DNA of 64,000 nucleotides from CAVYTF01 sp963708205 (GCA_963708205.1 OY970196.1:3180925-3244924), one strand, 5' to 3'; counted from the stretch's first letter, positions 54,785 through 63,917 are shown. A program made the numbers and translations. Notes: generated by a model not told the origin, from the letters alone.

Positions 54785-55480
54785 TTACATATGTTTTTTT
54801 ATAAATAAATCAATTTGCTCGGAATTCAAATACGCTGTATTCTTTTTAATTTTTTCAATTGGCCAGTTCCACCATGCAATCTTTTTTAAATTTTCGATTT
54901 GGTCAGTTGAGAATCTTTTTCTAATTAGCTTTGCAGGATTACCTCCTATTATCTCATAATCATTAACGTTTTTTGTAACAACACTTCCTGCCGCTATTAC
55001 TACACCATCGCCGATAACAATTCCAGCCATAATAATAGAATTGGCACCAATCCAAACGTCATTACCTATTATGGTTTTGGGCTTATCAACTAATATATTC
55101 ATAAATGGCACATCAGTATACGCAGATGAAAACGGATAAGTAGATACTAGGGACGGATTGTGATAACCTCCAATGAATATAGTTACATTCTCTGCTATGC
55201 TACAAAACTTACCAATTTCTAAACATGTCTTTTCACCAAAATATACAATCCTTGGGCTATTTGTGTCAGGATGTCCATAAGTTAATTCCCCAACTTTGAT
55301 AATTTCGTTATTGTAACGTTGTAGTTGATTAAGCATTCGGTATTCATCATATTCAAGATATGCTTTAACTCTACGCCAACACTTTCTTAAAAATGTTCTA
55401 ACCTTTGTTAGGAAATTTTTTCTTTCAGGACCATAATTAGGATTAAGGTTTTGAAACATACATTTTTTTCCATTTACCAT
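54785..55480 (-). CDS. CatB-like hexapeptide acyltransferase
   Basis: This is a protein of up to 231 residues related to xenobiotic (CatB/Vat-type) and sugar O-acetyltransferases. A 65-residue N-terminal extension is followed by the left-handed beta-helix. Typical blocks are CLEIGKFCSIAENVTIFIGGYHN with the catalytic His, VSTYPFSS, TIIGNDVWIGANSIIMAGIVIGDGVVIAAGSVVTKNV and IIGGNPAKLIRKRF. A second ATG at 55459 (MFQNLNPNYG) is the better start because it leaves less overlap (17 bp) with the upstream GT2 gene. It probably acetylates the polysaccharide. Confidence 0.85.
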   Translation of the reverse strand: MVNGKKCMFQNLNPNYGPERKNFLTKVRTFLRKCWRRVKAYLEYDEYRMLNQLQRYNNEIIKVGELTYGHPDTNSPRIVYFGEKTCLEIGKFCSIAENVTIFIGGYHNPSLVSTYPFSSAYTDVPFMNILVDKPKTIIGNDVWIGANSIIMAGIVIGDGVVIAAGSVVTKNVNDYEIIGGNPAKLIRKRFSTDQIENLKKIAWWNWPIEKIKKNTAYLNSEQIDLFIKKHM

Positions 55481-56273
55481 AGTTAACTATTACTGTAAAA
55501 ATATGGTCATACATGATTTTTATAGCTGAAAACGAATATTTGGAGAAAACTAAAGTTTTCAATAGAACCAAATGAGTTCGGGCAATTGCACTCAATAGTT
55601 TAATCAAAGAAATTTCTTTATGATGTTTAATGTGATAATATATATACATCTCTTGGTACTTACCTAATTTTTTACCATCACTTAATTTTCTCCAGGGATG
55701 GGTAACTTTTGCATGTCTCGCAAATAAAATCTTTTTATTGTTGTTTACAATACGTTCTCTAATATCTACATCTTCCATGTGAGGATACTTAAATTTTTCA
55801 TCAAAACCATCCAATTCTTCAAAAGCTACTTTCCTGATAGCAAAATTACATGACCATAAACGTCCTCCTTCCATATTAATAGGCGCATAATCTATCGGAC
55901 TTTTTTTATTTCCTTCGGGTTCAATTCTTCCTTCTAAAACATCAAGATCTGAATTTCTATAAACAATTGAAAAATATTCTTTCAAGATTTGTGTATCTGG
56001 CAGACAATCATCATCTATAAATACTAACCAATCTCCTTGTGCATATTTAGCTCCCATGTTTCTATTTGCAGCAGGTCCTTTTTTTGGTCCTTCTATCCAT
56101 GTAACCCATTGATGTTTTTTTTCAATCAGTTCACGCGCTACATTTTCTTTACTGTCATCTGTAACAATTACTTCATACAATAATTTATTTATAGTTTGTG
56201 AAGCAAGACACTCCAAACATTTGTCCAATAAATCATTTCTATTACAGGTAGGGATAATGACAGAAAACTGCAT
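55443..56273 (-). CDS. Family 2 glycosyltransferase
   Basis: This is a 276-residue GT-A enzyme. Motifs in order are FSVIIPTCNRNDLLDKCLECL, YEVIVTDDSKEN, GPAANRNMGAKYAQGDWLVFIDDDCLPD with the DXD-type metal site, CNFAIRKVAFEELDGFDEKF, and MEDVDIRERI containing the catalytic acid. There is no membrane helix, so it acts as a soluble or membrane-associated chain-extending enzyme. It overlaps the next glycosyltransferase start region by one base. The sugar is unknown. Confidence 0.9.
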   Translation of the reverse strand: MQFSVIIPTCNRNDLLDKCLECLASQTINKLLYEVIVTDDSKENVARELIEKKHQWVTWIEGPKKGPAANRNMGAKYAQGDWLVFIDDDCLPDTQILKEYFSIVYRNSDLDVLEGRIEPEGNKKSPIDYAPINMEGGRLWSCNFAIRKVAFEELDGFDEKFKYPHMEDVDIRERIVNNNKKILFARHAKVTHPWRKLSDGKKLGKYQEMYIYYHIKHHKEISLIKLLSAIARTHLVLLKTLVFSKYSFSAIKIMYDHIFTVIVNYGKWKKMYVSKP

Positions 56274-57391
56274 TAGTTTGAAGTTACCAAGTTTGAAATC
56301 ATTGAAAGATATTTAGATTTTAATTTATCCCAGGAGTAGTAATTATAAGCGTAGTTCATGTTTACCTTCGGTTCTATCTGAATTTTATCTTCATATAAAA
56401 AACTACTTAATTCATTCTCTTTTTCCATATTAATATATATGCCGCAACTTCCCAAAACCTGTTGAAAAATAAGATTTTGATGCGCAATACATGGCAAGCC
56501 ATAACTAAGCGCTTCGATAAGCACACGTCCAAAACCTTCTTTTAAAGATGCTAAAACAAAATAATCTGCTGCTATGTAGTAATCCTTAATTTTTTCGTAA
56601 GGTAGAGTAGCAATGAAGTGTCTTTTTGGCAACTTATTATTTGCCAAATTAATTAATTCTTCCGTTTCTGATTCAAACTGCCCAAGGATTACTAAAAAAT
56701 AATTTGATGGTAATTTGGAGATCTCATCAATAATATAATCCATGCGTTTATGGTACTTATTAATTGCACCAACTGAAATAATTAATTTTTGATCTGGAGT
56801 TATTCCCAATGCCATTCTTATGTTATCCTTTTGGGTTAAGGCAATCAATCTTTCTGTTACATCTATGTTGAAACCATAGGGAAGAAGTGTTTGTTTCGAT
56901 AAAGGCTCTCCTTTTTCTAATGCATCGTTTAAGTAAATTGGTAATAATTGTTGAACATGATCTTCGGTTTTATATGGGGCACCATTGGGAGCACCATTGG
57001 AAAACAAAAGTTTATACTTGAATTTAAGAATCTTACGTAAGTGCCATAAATAAGTACCTAAAATGAAATCATTATAAAAAATTACAGATGGTTTAAATTT
57101 TATTAAAGCTGGTATCATTCCAAGTAAAAAAGTTGCTTGTTCGAGTTTATACTTTTCAATTTTAAATAATTTACAAAATAAATTAGCAACTTTGCTGTTT
57201 CTTTTTATACAGGATATTTTTATTTCGCATTTATTTGTTTTGCCACCTCCTTTTAGAAGAAATAAATTAAACTCTGTGTTACCCTTTAAAGCTTCATAGC
57301 ATTCTTTTGTAAAAGATTCATAACCCCTATTTACATGACCTAAACCAGTACAAATTATGAAAGCAATCGGTTTAGTTTTTACCTCCTCCAT
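56273..57391 (-). CDS. Glycosyltransferase (GT4)
   Basis: This is a 372-residue GT-B enzyme. It begins KPIAFIICTGLGHVNRGYESF, with NGAPNGAPYKTEDHVQQLLP before the hinge. The donor half has QKLIISVGAINKYHKRMDYII, FLVILGQFESETEELI and YFVLASLKEGFGRVLIEALSYGLPCIA with a full E-x7-E motif. The one-base overlap with the GT2 gene downstream suggests coupling. The sugar is unknown. Confidence 0.87.
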   Translation of the reverse strand: MEEVKTKPIAFIICTGLGHVNRGYESFTKECYEALKGNTEFNLFLLKGGGKTNKCEIKISCIKRNSKVANLFCKLFKIEKYKLEQATFLLGMIPALIKFKPSVIFYNDFILGTYLWHLRKILKFKYKLLFSNGAPNGAPYKTEDHVQQLLPIYLNDALEKGEPLSKQTLLPYGFNIDVTERLIALTQKDNIRMALGITPDQKLIISVGAINKYHKRMDYIIDEISKLPSNYFLVILGQFESETEELINLANNKLPKRHFIATLPYEKIKDYYIAADYFVLASLKEGFGRVLIEALSYGLPCIAHQNLIFQQVLGSCGIYINMEKENELSSFLYEDKIQIEPKVNMNYAYNYYSWDKLKSKYLSMISNLVTSN

Positions 57392-57412
57392 GTAACTTTC
57401 ATTCTAAGTATA

Positions 57413-58174
57413 TCAAGATGAAATCACAGAAAATTTTCCTTTGAAATTATTTATCTTCTGCCTTATTAAGCTATCGGATTTTATAAAAATAAAATCTGAT
57501 TGCATCAATGCATTGTCCGTACTCTTCCGCATAAAACCTGTAATATCATAAATAACGAAACCTAATTCTTTCATTGTTATTATAACTTCGTCAGCTAATG
57601 GTGCATCTTTAATATAATTCAAAAAACTCATTTCCATACACACCACTTCGATTTTATCTAATATTTCGGTAGCTCCTTTTAATACCTCAAGTTCAAAACC
57701 TTGGACATCTAACTTTAGTAAAATATTTCCTTGAATTTTCTCATTTCTAGCAATTTCATTAAGGGTAATCATATCTAAATTTACTAACGTTCTTTCAAAA
57801 TCTGTTTGTTCTTCTAGAACAGATGACCCCGTTTCCATTGCATAAAAAGGGACATTTTTTTTATTAGAATCTCCTACTAGATTATTATAGATTTTAACAG
57901 GAATGTTTTTGAAAGTTTTTTCGAGTACAAATTTTTTATCAGGTAAAGCTTCGACCGCAATAAAAGTAGCAAGAGGAAATATTTTGCAAGTCTTCAAAGT
58001 CCATTCACCTACATATGCTCCAACATCAATTACATAAGAAGGGTTATAATTATAATCAAATAATCGTTGTAAACTTAAAAACGTATCATTTTTTCCTAAT
58101 TTAAGCTTTTCTTTGTTTGTAAAACTTTTTTCAATTTTTTTGTATAAAAAAAACTTGATTTGTGAGATTTTCAT
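57413..58174 (-). CDS. FkbM-family methyltransferase
   Basis: This is a 253-residue SAM-dependent methyltransferase of the FkbM family. Motif I is VIDVGAYVGEWTLKTCKIF (about 48-66). The other blocks are ATFIAVEALPDKKFVLEKT, VPFYAMETGSSVLEEQ and the family signature LLKLDVQGFELEVLKGATEIL, then CMEMSF. FkbM enzymes O-methylate sugars in many polysaccharide loci. It is a single domain with no export signal. It starts at the ATG at 58172-58174 and is separated by about 125 bp from the acyltransferase upstream. Confidence 0.88.
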   Translation of the reverse strand: MKISQIKFFLYKKIEKSFTNKEKLKLGKNDTFLSLQRLFDYNYNPSYVIDVGAYVGEWTLKTCKIFPLATFIAVEALPDKKFVLEKTFKNIPVKIYNNLVGDSNKKNVPFYAMETGSSVLEEQTDFERTLVNLDMITLNEIARNEKIQGNILLKLDVQGFELEVLKGATEILDKIEVVCMEMSFLNYIKDAPLADEVIITMKELGFVIYDITGFMRKSTDNALMQSDFIFIKSDSLIRQKINNFKGKFSVISS

Positions 58175-58298
58175 ATGCCCTTTATTTATGATTCTTTATT
58201 ATCAGAAAAAATAATAACTATATTATAATTGATGACTAATAATCATTCAATATAAAATTCCACCTTTATATACGGGGTTATGATAACAATATGAAATT

Positions 58299-58802
58299 TT
58301 ATATTTGCAACTTTTTTATAAAGCATGCAGGGTTACCAGCCCAAACTTCATTTTCTGGTAAATTTTTTGTGAGTACACTGCCAGAGCCTAAAATAGAATT
58401 ATTACCAATAGTTACGCCAGGCAAAATACAACAGTTCATTCCTATCCAAACATTATTACCAATATTAACTGGCTTGGAAAATTTAATATCTTCTTCTACA
58501 TCTTGCTGCCTGTTTGAAGATTTCTGGATATGGTTATAGGAAGAAATACCACAATTGCTTGAAATCAAACAATTATTACCAATAGTTACGCCGAAAGTAG
58601 CAAAAATTGTCGTATAAGATGATATTAAACTATTATCACCAATTTCGAAATTGGAAGGAACAACAATATGGCAAGTAGGGTCAAGCCTTACATTCTTTCC
58701 GCAAAATTTAAAAGTATCTTTTATCTTGTTTATTTTATACAGAATCATTCGCCTGTCTACAGATAATAAAATACGAATAAGAAAACTTTCAATTTTATCC
58801 AA
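58299..58802 (-). CDS. Hexapeptide-repeat acyltransferase
   Basis: This is a 167-residue left-handed beta-helix acyltransferase of the maltose/serine acetyltransferase superfamily. The N-terminal 35 residues are helical, followed by hexads NVRLDPTCHIVVPSNFEIGDNSLISSYTTIFATFG and TIGNNCLISSNCGISSYNH with the probable catalytic His. The end has VNIGNNVWIGMNCCILPGVTIGNNSILGSGSVLTKNLPENEVWAGNPA. The initiator appears to be TTG at 58800-58802, overlapping the flippase gene by 8 bp. It probably O-acetylates the polysaccharide. Confidence 0.85.
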   Translation of the reverse strand: MDKIESFLIRILLSVDRRMILYKINKIKDTFKFCGKNVRLDPTCHIVVPSNFEIGDNSLISSYTTIFATFGVTIGNNCLISSNCGISSYNHIQKSSNRQQDVEEDIKFSKPVNIGNNVWIGMNCCILPGVTIGNNSILGSGSVLTKNLPENEVWAGNPACFIKKLQI

Positions 58803-60084
58803 TTTGAAAGACGGCTTTGTATTTGAACAATTTTTTTTCTTTGAGAAATCCTATAATAGAAATGCAGGATTGAAGAACCAATACTACAATTGCAGTAAAA
58901 ACAGATAATTGCAATACACCTTGAGTAGTTGATAAATTAAAAAATAGAATGCCATAAGCCTGGCAGAGCATGATAAGTACAACATAAGATAATGTAGCCC
59001 ACCAGAAAACCCATTTTCTTGCAGCGCTCATTGTCCATAAAGTGCCGGAAATAAAATTAATAGCTGCTGCTGCTAAAACCCAGATCAATTGATCTGCAAG
59101 ATTTTTATATTTATTACCTAGAATAAATAGATACATTTGAGGAAATACATAAGAACTTAAAATCATCAGGCAGCCGATGCCGCAACTTACAAAAAAGAAA
59201 AATAGCATTTTTTTTGGTAGATCAATAAAATTAGATCGGGCAATAAGCGGTTCCAGTAGCATTAAGTTAAAAGCATTTAAAAAGATGAATATCTGAGCCA
59301 GTTTGCCTAGTGCGGCAACCTGAGCAATATTTATTATTTTACCGAAATAAGCGATCAGAAATAATTGTATTTGCCCAAAAAGAGAGTTGAAAATAACACT
59401 GGGAAGCAAAGGTGAAATATAACGGAACATCTTCTTATTCGTTTCTTTTTGCGGAGCTTGCCAATCAAAATACACAGATGATTGTTTTTTGTAGTATAAT
59501 CCTGTAAGCAAAATAATTACTGCATTCAATGATAATATTGTGAAGGGGCTTAGAATATTTGTCACAAACAACATATAATTAATCAAAAGCCTAAGCACTG
59601 CCCCCATGATCTGAGGTCTATAAAAAATTTTTAAATTTTTATGAATAAGTAAAGGCGATTCATAGATACTGTTGCTCGCCTGGAAATAAACGAGAGCAAT
59701 AATAGGCACTAAGTTTATCCAAACAACAGATTTGTTATACGAGATGTTCCTGGCAAAAAACGGAACAAGACAAACGGAAATAATAAGACTGATATAGAAA
59801 AATCTTTTTCTAAAGTATTTGGCACTTGCCATGAAGTTACCCAATGTTTTTTTATCATTGAAAGAACTTCCCGTTAAAGCCACAATACTTCCGGTGAAAC
59901 CAAGATCGCTCAGGCTGTTTAATAATGTTTGTATGCTAAAAGAAATACCAAAAATAGCCTGTTGTTCTATTGTCAGCCATCTTAATAAAAGAAAACCATT
60001 TATTAAATTAAAAAATTGAATGGCTATCTGTCCTGATAAAAAACGCCTTAATAATTCCTTGTATCCAAATATTTTTTTAATCAA
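58795..60084 (-). CDS. Wzx-type polysaccharide flippase
   Basis: This is a 429-residue membrane protein with about 12 predicted helices, of the oligosaccharide flippase/MOP superfamily. It opens with a charged segment (KKIFGYKELLRRFLSGQIAIQFFNLINGF), a typical Wzx beginning. Helices at about 80-100, 115-135, 150-190, 240-260, 275-310, 320-345, 355-385 and 390-415 are clear. It should move lipid-linked repeat units across the inner membrane. Sequence identity among such flippases is low, so the family call rests on topology. The start is TTG at 60082-60084; I find no in-frame ATG. Confidence 0.8.
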   Translation of the reverse strand: MIKKIFGYKELLRRFLSGQIAIQFFNLINGFLLLRWLTIEQQAIFGISFSIQTLLNSLSDLGFTGSIVALTGSSFNDKKTLGNFMASAKYFRKRFFYISLIISVCLVPFFARNISYNKSVVWINLVPIIALVYFQASNSIYESPLLIHKNLKIFYRPQIMGAVLRLLINYMLFVTNILSPFTILSLNAVIILLTGLYYKKQSSVYFDWQAPQKETNKKMFRYISPLLPSVIFNSLFGQIQLFLIAYFGKIINIAQVAALGKLAQIFIFLNAFNLMLLEPLIARSNFIDLPKKMLFFFFVSCGIGCLMILSSYVFPQMYLFILGNKYKNLADQLIWVLAAAAINFISGTLWTMSAARKWVFWWATLSYVVLIMLCQAYGILFFNLSTTQGVLQLSVFTAIVVLVLQSCISIIGFLKEKKLFKYKAVFQIG

Positions 60085-60171
60085 GAATCTGCTATTTTTT
60101 ATAAAGCTCCGCTATTCTCAGTCCCATGCGGAAAATGAGTAATTAGCAATCGGTAAAATCTATGGAATGTT

Positions 60172-62589
60172 TTATTTTTTAAACCTGCTCCACCACCTGC
60201 TCCACCTGCCTGCATCTTCCGCATAACCGTAATTATAATCATAGCTATAATTATAGGAAGTGCCATAAGCATATTTGCCTGAGTGCCCGTAATAACCATC
60301 CAGTCCGCCAGCCTGCACATCATTCACCAGCAATGCCATATTTTTAAAAGTTTCCTGCACGTAGAGGTTATGCACAAATTCCAGCTGCTTTTTTAAGGTG
60401 TAGCGCTGCCGCAGAATGTACAATACCACGTTGCTGTAATTCGCCAAGATCTTCGCATCACTCACCATGCCTACCGGCGGGCAATCCACGATGATATAAT
60501 CAAAGCTTTCTTTTAATTCTTTGAACATTTCATCCACTCTTGGGCTCAATAACAATTCTGCAGGATTGGGGGGTATTGCGCCCGCAGGCAATAAAAAGAA
60601 ATTATCCCATCCCGGTACGGGAACGATGATATCCTGTAAACTGCTTTTCCCAATGAGGTAAGAACTAATTCCCTGTCCCTTTGTTTCTATATCCAGTGCC
60701 TTGCTGATCTTTGGTTTTCTCAGATCAATTTCAAGCAAAATAGTTTTCTTACCTGATAAGGATAGTATAGCGCCAAGGTTCATGGAGATGAATGTCTTTC
60801 CCTCACCTACAATGGTCGAGGTAATTAAAAAAGTAGATTTATCAACGCTTGGCAAAAAATATTGAAGATTTGTACGAATGATCCGGAACTGTTCCGGTAA
60901 AGCACTTCTTGATCTATCCACCACTATTTTCCGTTCTCCAACGGTACTGTGATTGATCTCACCTAAAATAGGCAGGGTGGTGTATTTCAGAATATCACCC
61001 CTGGTGGTCACGGTATCATTAAACAGATCACGCAGGTACACAATGGCTGCCGGTATTAACACGCTGATCAGTACAGCGATAAGATATAGGTTTGATTTAT
61101 TCGGCGATACAGGGCCAGCAGAAGAAGTAGCCGGAGAAATGGGTACACTGTTGCCAACAGCAGCAGAACGGTTAATAGCAGTTTCTTCCCGCTTTTCCAG
61201 CAGGTACAGGTAAAGTTTTTCTTTGATGCCCTGCTGCCTTTCTATCTCCAGTAATTGCTTTTCTTTTTCAGGAATTGTATTTATTCCCCCGAGTAATTTA
61301 TTGTATTCTCCGCTTGCCTGGTCGTACGCAGCGGTAAGGGATTTCTTAATGTTTGCCACATCTTCCACGATTTTATTTTGTAATTGCCCTATCTGGTCTT
61401 CCAAAGTTACTACGGCAATATTGCCGGGAGGTAAGGTTTTTAAAAGCTCTTCGCGCTGCAAAACGCCGTCATTATAGCCTTTTATCAATTCTAATAAAGT
61501 TGGGTCTTCGATACCGAGCGTGGAAGGCACCAAAGTAAACTTGCGGGAAGGATCGTTGACATATCCGCTGATCATATCGGTAATCCCAAGCTGCACCTGC
61601 AGTGCATCCATTTTATCCTTCAGGTCTTTGGTATTATCAAAAGCATGGGTTTCCTGACTTTGTACGTCAATCACATTATTCGTCTGCCGGTAATTTTGCA
61701 GTTGATTTTCCACGCCTCCCAATTCATTTGAAATAAGTAACAACCGATCGTTAACAAAAGCAATGGTATTATCTAAGGCAATGTTTTTCTCATCTATATT
61801 CTCATTATTATATTCTGCTGCTGTAGCATTCAGGATGTCTTTCCCTTTCTTTGGGCTTTCCGACAATACCTTAAGCACCATGATACTGGCTTCTTTGTTA
61901 AGGGCATCTGCATCTACCTGGTGGCTATAGTTTTGTGCTGCAACAGTTGGCGGCAGCCATACGGCTTTATAAGTATATTCCGGTTTGAAATTTCTTGTAT
62001 CGGGTACATTGATGGTAAAATCGTATCCTGCATTCCTGATAATACTGTTATTGAAAACTTCCTGTTTGTTTTTTCCTATAACATAATAGATTTTATTATT
62101 TGCCACCTGTATATTCACCTCGTGCCTGTGAAACGAATCGCGGATCACACTAAAGATCACAAACCCATTGTGCGCGGTATCGTATAATTCCACTTCATTC
62201 AGTTTGCCTTCAGAGTAAAAAACCGTATTCAGGCGCAGGTCATTTACCACCCGCAGCATGATGTTGGGAGATTTTACTATTTCCAGTTCGTTGGCAATGT
62301 TAGTTTTGCCGTTGGAAATAAGCTGAGATAATATCTGGTCAGAAAGTTCGGTGCCGCTTTTCTTGCTGTCATCCTTTACCAGTATTTCAATGGAGCTGCT
62401 GTAAACAGGCGTTGTATAACGGATATATAAATAAGTGATGCCAAGGGAAATAAGGAGTATGAGGAAAAATAACGGGAGATAATGAAGGTATTTATAGAGG
62501 AGTTCCCTCGGTGTCTTTTTTTCATCTATATAAACATCCGGTTGATTATTATCAGTGGAATTATCCTTGTATGTGTTTGAAGAAGGCAT
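60172..62589 (-). CDS. Wzc-type polysaccharide co-polymerase / BY tyrosine kinase
   Basis: This is an 805-residue inner-membrane protein controlling chain length and export. The Wzz-type N-terminal domain begins after a membrane helix (about 36-55), with a long coiled-coil periplasmic part (about 60-500, including the GNVR-like region near LLGGINTIPEKEKQLLEIERQQG). The second helix is at about 510-530. The cytoplasmic BY-kinase has Walker A TSTIVGEGKT (about 590), Walker A' LLEIDLRKPK and Walker B YIIVDCPPVG. The tail is a tyrosine cluster (10 Tyr within the last 40 residues, such as YAYGTSYNYSYDYNYGY), the autophosphorylation region. It follows Wza, 15 bp apart. Confidence 0.93.
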   Translation of the reverse strand: MPSSNTYKDNSTDNNQPDVYIDEKKTPRELLYKYLHYLPLFFLILLISLGITYLYIRYTTPVYSSSIEILVKDDSKKSGTELSDQILSQLISNGKTNIANELEIVKSPNIMLRVVNDLRLNTVFYSEGKLNEVELYDTAHNGFVIFSVIRDSFHRHEVNIQVANNKIYYVIGKNKQEVFNNSIIRNAGYDFTINVPDTRNFKPEYTYKAVWLPPTVAAQNYSHQVDADALNKEASIMVLKVLSESPKKGKDILNATAAEYNNENIDEKNIALDNTIAFVNDRLLLISNELGGVENQLQNYRQTNNVIDVQSQETHAFDNTKDLKDKMDALQVQLGITDMISGYVNDPSRKFTLVPSTLGIEDPTLLELIKGYNDGVLQREELLKTLPPGNIAVVTLEDQIGQLQNKIVEDVANIKKSLTAAYDQASGEYNKLLGGINTIPEKEKQLLEIERQQGIKEKLYLYLLEKREETAINRSAAVGNSVPISPATSSAGPVSPNKSNLYLIAVLISVLIPAAIVYLRDLFNDTVTTRGDILKYTTLPILGEINHSTVGERKIVVDRSRSALPEQFRIIRTNLQYFLPSVDKSTFLITSTIVGEGKTFISMNLGAILSLSGKKTILLEIDLRKPKISKALDIETKGQGISSYLIGKSSLQDIIVPVPGWDNFFLLPAGAIPPNPAELLLSPRVDEMFKELKESFDYIIVDCPPVGMVSDAKILANYSNVVLYILRQRYTLKKQLEFVHNLYVQETFKNMALLVNDVQAGGLDGYYGHSGKYAYGTSYNYSYDYNYGYAEDAGRWSRWWSRFKK

Positions 62590-62604
62590 GATAAAATTGA
62601 TCTG

Positions 62605-63423
62605 TTATTTCAATACATTGTACACTAAAGCCGCAGAAGTGATGAACGCCAATGCCAGGCTGATATTCCGCACATTTCTTGCTGCTAAAGCATCATTTGC
62701 CAACAATTTATTTCTGTTTAATTCCACATACACCACATCACCCTGCTCGAGATAAAAGAAAGGTGAATTAAAAATATTATTTGATGTAAGGTCCACTCTG
62801 CCAAATGCTCTCTGACCATTCTTTTCCCGCACGACCAATATATTTTCTCTTTTACCAAAGATCGTAAGGTCACCGCTTTGGCTGATCGCTTCCAATATAG
62901 AAATTTTTCCATCCGGCACAACGATTGTTCCGGGTCTGTTCACTTCACCCAAAACATTCACTTTAAAATTCAGCAAGTTCACGATCACCGTAGGTTGCTT
63001 TAAATATTGCAATAAAGTTGTTTGGATCTTTGAAGCAACTGAATCTGTTGTTAATCCTGCTACTGAAATATCACCTAACTCGGGGAAATTAATATTACCA
63101 TTTTTATCTATCAGGTAGCCGCTTGTTGAAGGTGTAGCAGAAAAGGAAGAACCGGGTGAACCTAATGAAGCTTGTCCGCTGGTTGTATTGTTTGAAACGA
63201 CAATATTAAAAGCCTGTGCTGCCAGGGGATTCAGGGCAGTTACCAATATTTCAACCCGGTCTCCGGGCTGCAGGTAGTATTGGTAATTGGAGGCAATGAT
63301 TTTTTGAGATTCTTTTACACTGTCCGCCAAATACACCATGTTCTTATAATTTCTTGAACTGCTGCAGGAGAATAATAAGACCGAAAGAAAACCAATAAAG
63401 ATTACATTGATATAAAACTTCAT
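62605..63423 (-). CDS. Wza-type polysaccharide export lipoprotein
   Basis: This is a 272-residue outer-membrane lipoprotein. The signal peptide ends with the lipobox LLFSC (Cys20). The polysaccharide export domain follows, with YQYYLQPGDRVEILV (about 49-63), then the SLBB domain with FKVNVLGEVNRPGTIVVPDGKISILEAISQSGDL (about 150-185). The C-terminal end is a hydrophobic helix (ISLALAFITSAALVYNVL). It forms the outer-membrane export channel for the polysaccharide. I use the ATG at 63421-63423, one codon after an in-frame TTG. Confidence 0.93.
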   Translation of the reverse strand: MKFYINVIFIGFLSVLLFSCSSSRNYKNMVYLADSVKESQKIIASNYQYYLQPGDRVEILVTALNPLAAQAFNIVVSNNTTSGQASLGSPGSSFSATPSTSGYLIDKNGNINFPELGDISVAGLTTDSVASKIQTTLLQYLKQPTVIVNLLNFKVNVLGEVNRPGTIVVPDGKISILEAISQSGDLTIFGKRENILVVREKNGQRAFGRVDLTSNNIFNSPFFYLEQGDVVYVELNRNKLLANDALAARNVRNISLALAFITSAALVYNVLK

Positions 63424-63458
63424 CAAGGGTATTTAATCATTAAATGATGCCGGAGGCG

Positions 63459-63466
63459 CAAAAGTA
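63459..63466 (-). promoter_or_regulatory. -7 box upstream of wza
   Basis: On the minus strand TACTTTTG matches the Bacteroidota -7 consensus and lies about 35 bp before the wza start. A TTG lies 15 bp upstream, slightly too close for the usual spacing. It would separate the PID-CTERM gene from the export genes. Confidence 0.45.
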
Positions 63467-63517
63467 ATTATTAATCGCAATCAACGAAATAGTTTTATTA
63501 CTTTCCCTTGAATTTTT

Positions 63518-63865
63518 TTAAGCGTGCGAATTGTCTCTGTATAAAACAGTTTGTTTTTTCATCTCTTCCCTTACCTTATAATTTCTTTTCATGCCATAGA
63601 TAACACCTGCAGCGATCAGCAAGCTGATGCCGCCATCAACAGGAACATTTTGATCAGGATTGCCGGGATTGTTTCCATTGGTAGGATCGCCGTTCGTTGA
63701 GTTGCCGGTATTCTGGTTTGCACCTCCGCCTCCATTAGACCCCTCATTATTGGTGTTGTTCGGTTGCTGCTGTCCATATCCATAAGGATCATTCTGCGCT
63801 TTGGAAACTGTTGCTGCTGTAATTACTACTACAAGCAGTAATATTACTTTCCTTATTGATTTCAT
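63518..63865 (-). CDS. PID-CTERM surface protein (exosortase substrate)
   Basis: This is a 115-residue protein that I call from its C-terminal sorting signal. After a signal peptide (MKSIRKVILLLVVVITAATVSKA) comes an Asn/Gly/Gln-rich, unstructured linker (about 24-74). The sorting signal follows: the motif PVDGG (residues 75-79), then the hydrophobic helix ISLLIAAGVIYG, then the basic block MKRNYK. The pattern matches the PID-CTERM signals of Bacteroidota, but with Val for Ile in PID and a tail of about 20 residues after the basic block. I start at the ATG at 63863-63865; earlier ATGs at 63892 and 63919 would place extra residues before the signal peptide, the first of them inside a 21-bp repeat. 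Confidence 0.75.
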   Translation of the reverse strand: MKSIRKVILLLVVVITAATVSKAQNDPYGYGQQQPNNTNNEGSNGGGGANQNTGNSTNGDPTNGNNPGNPDQNVPVDGGISLLIAAGVIYGMKRNYKVREEMKKQTVLYRDNSHA

Positions 63866-63917
63866 AAAGCTGGTGCTTATAAGTTTATTCATGCTGCTTT
63901 GTATATTTGTGTTGTCC

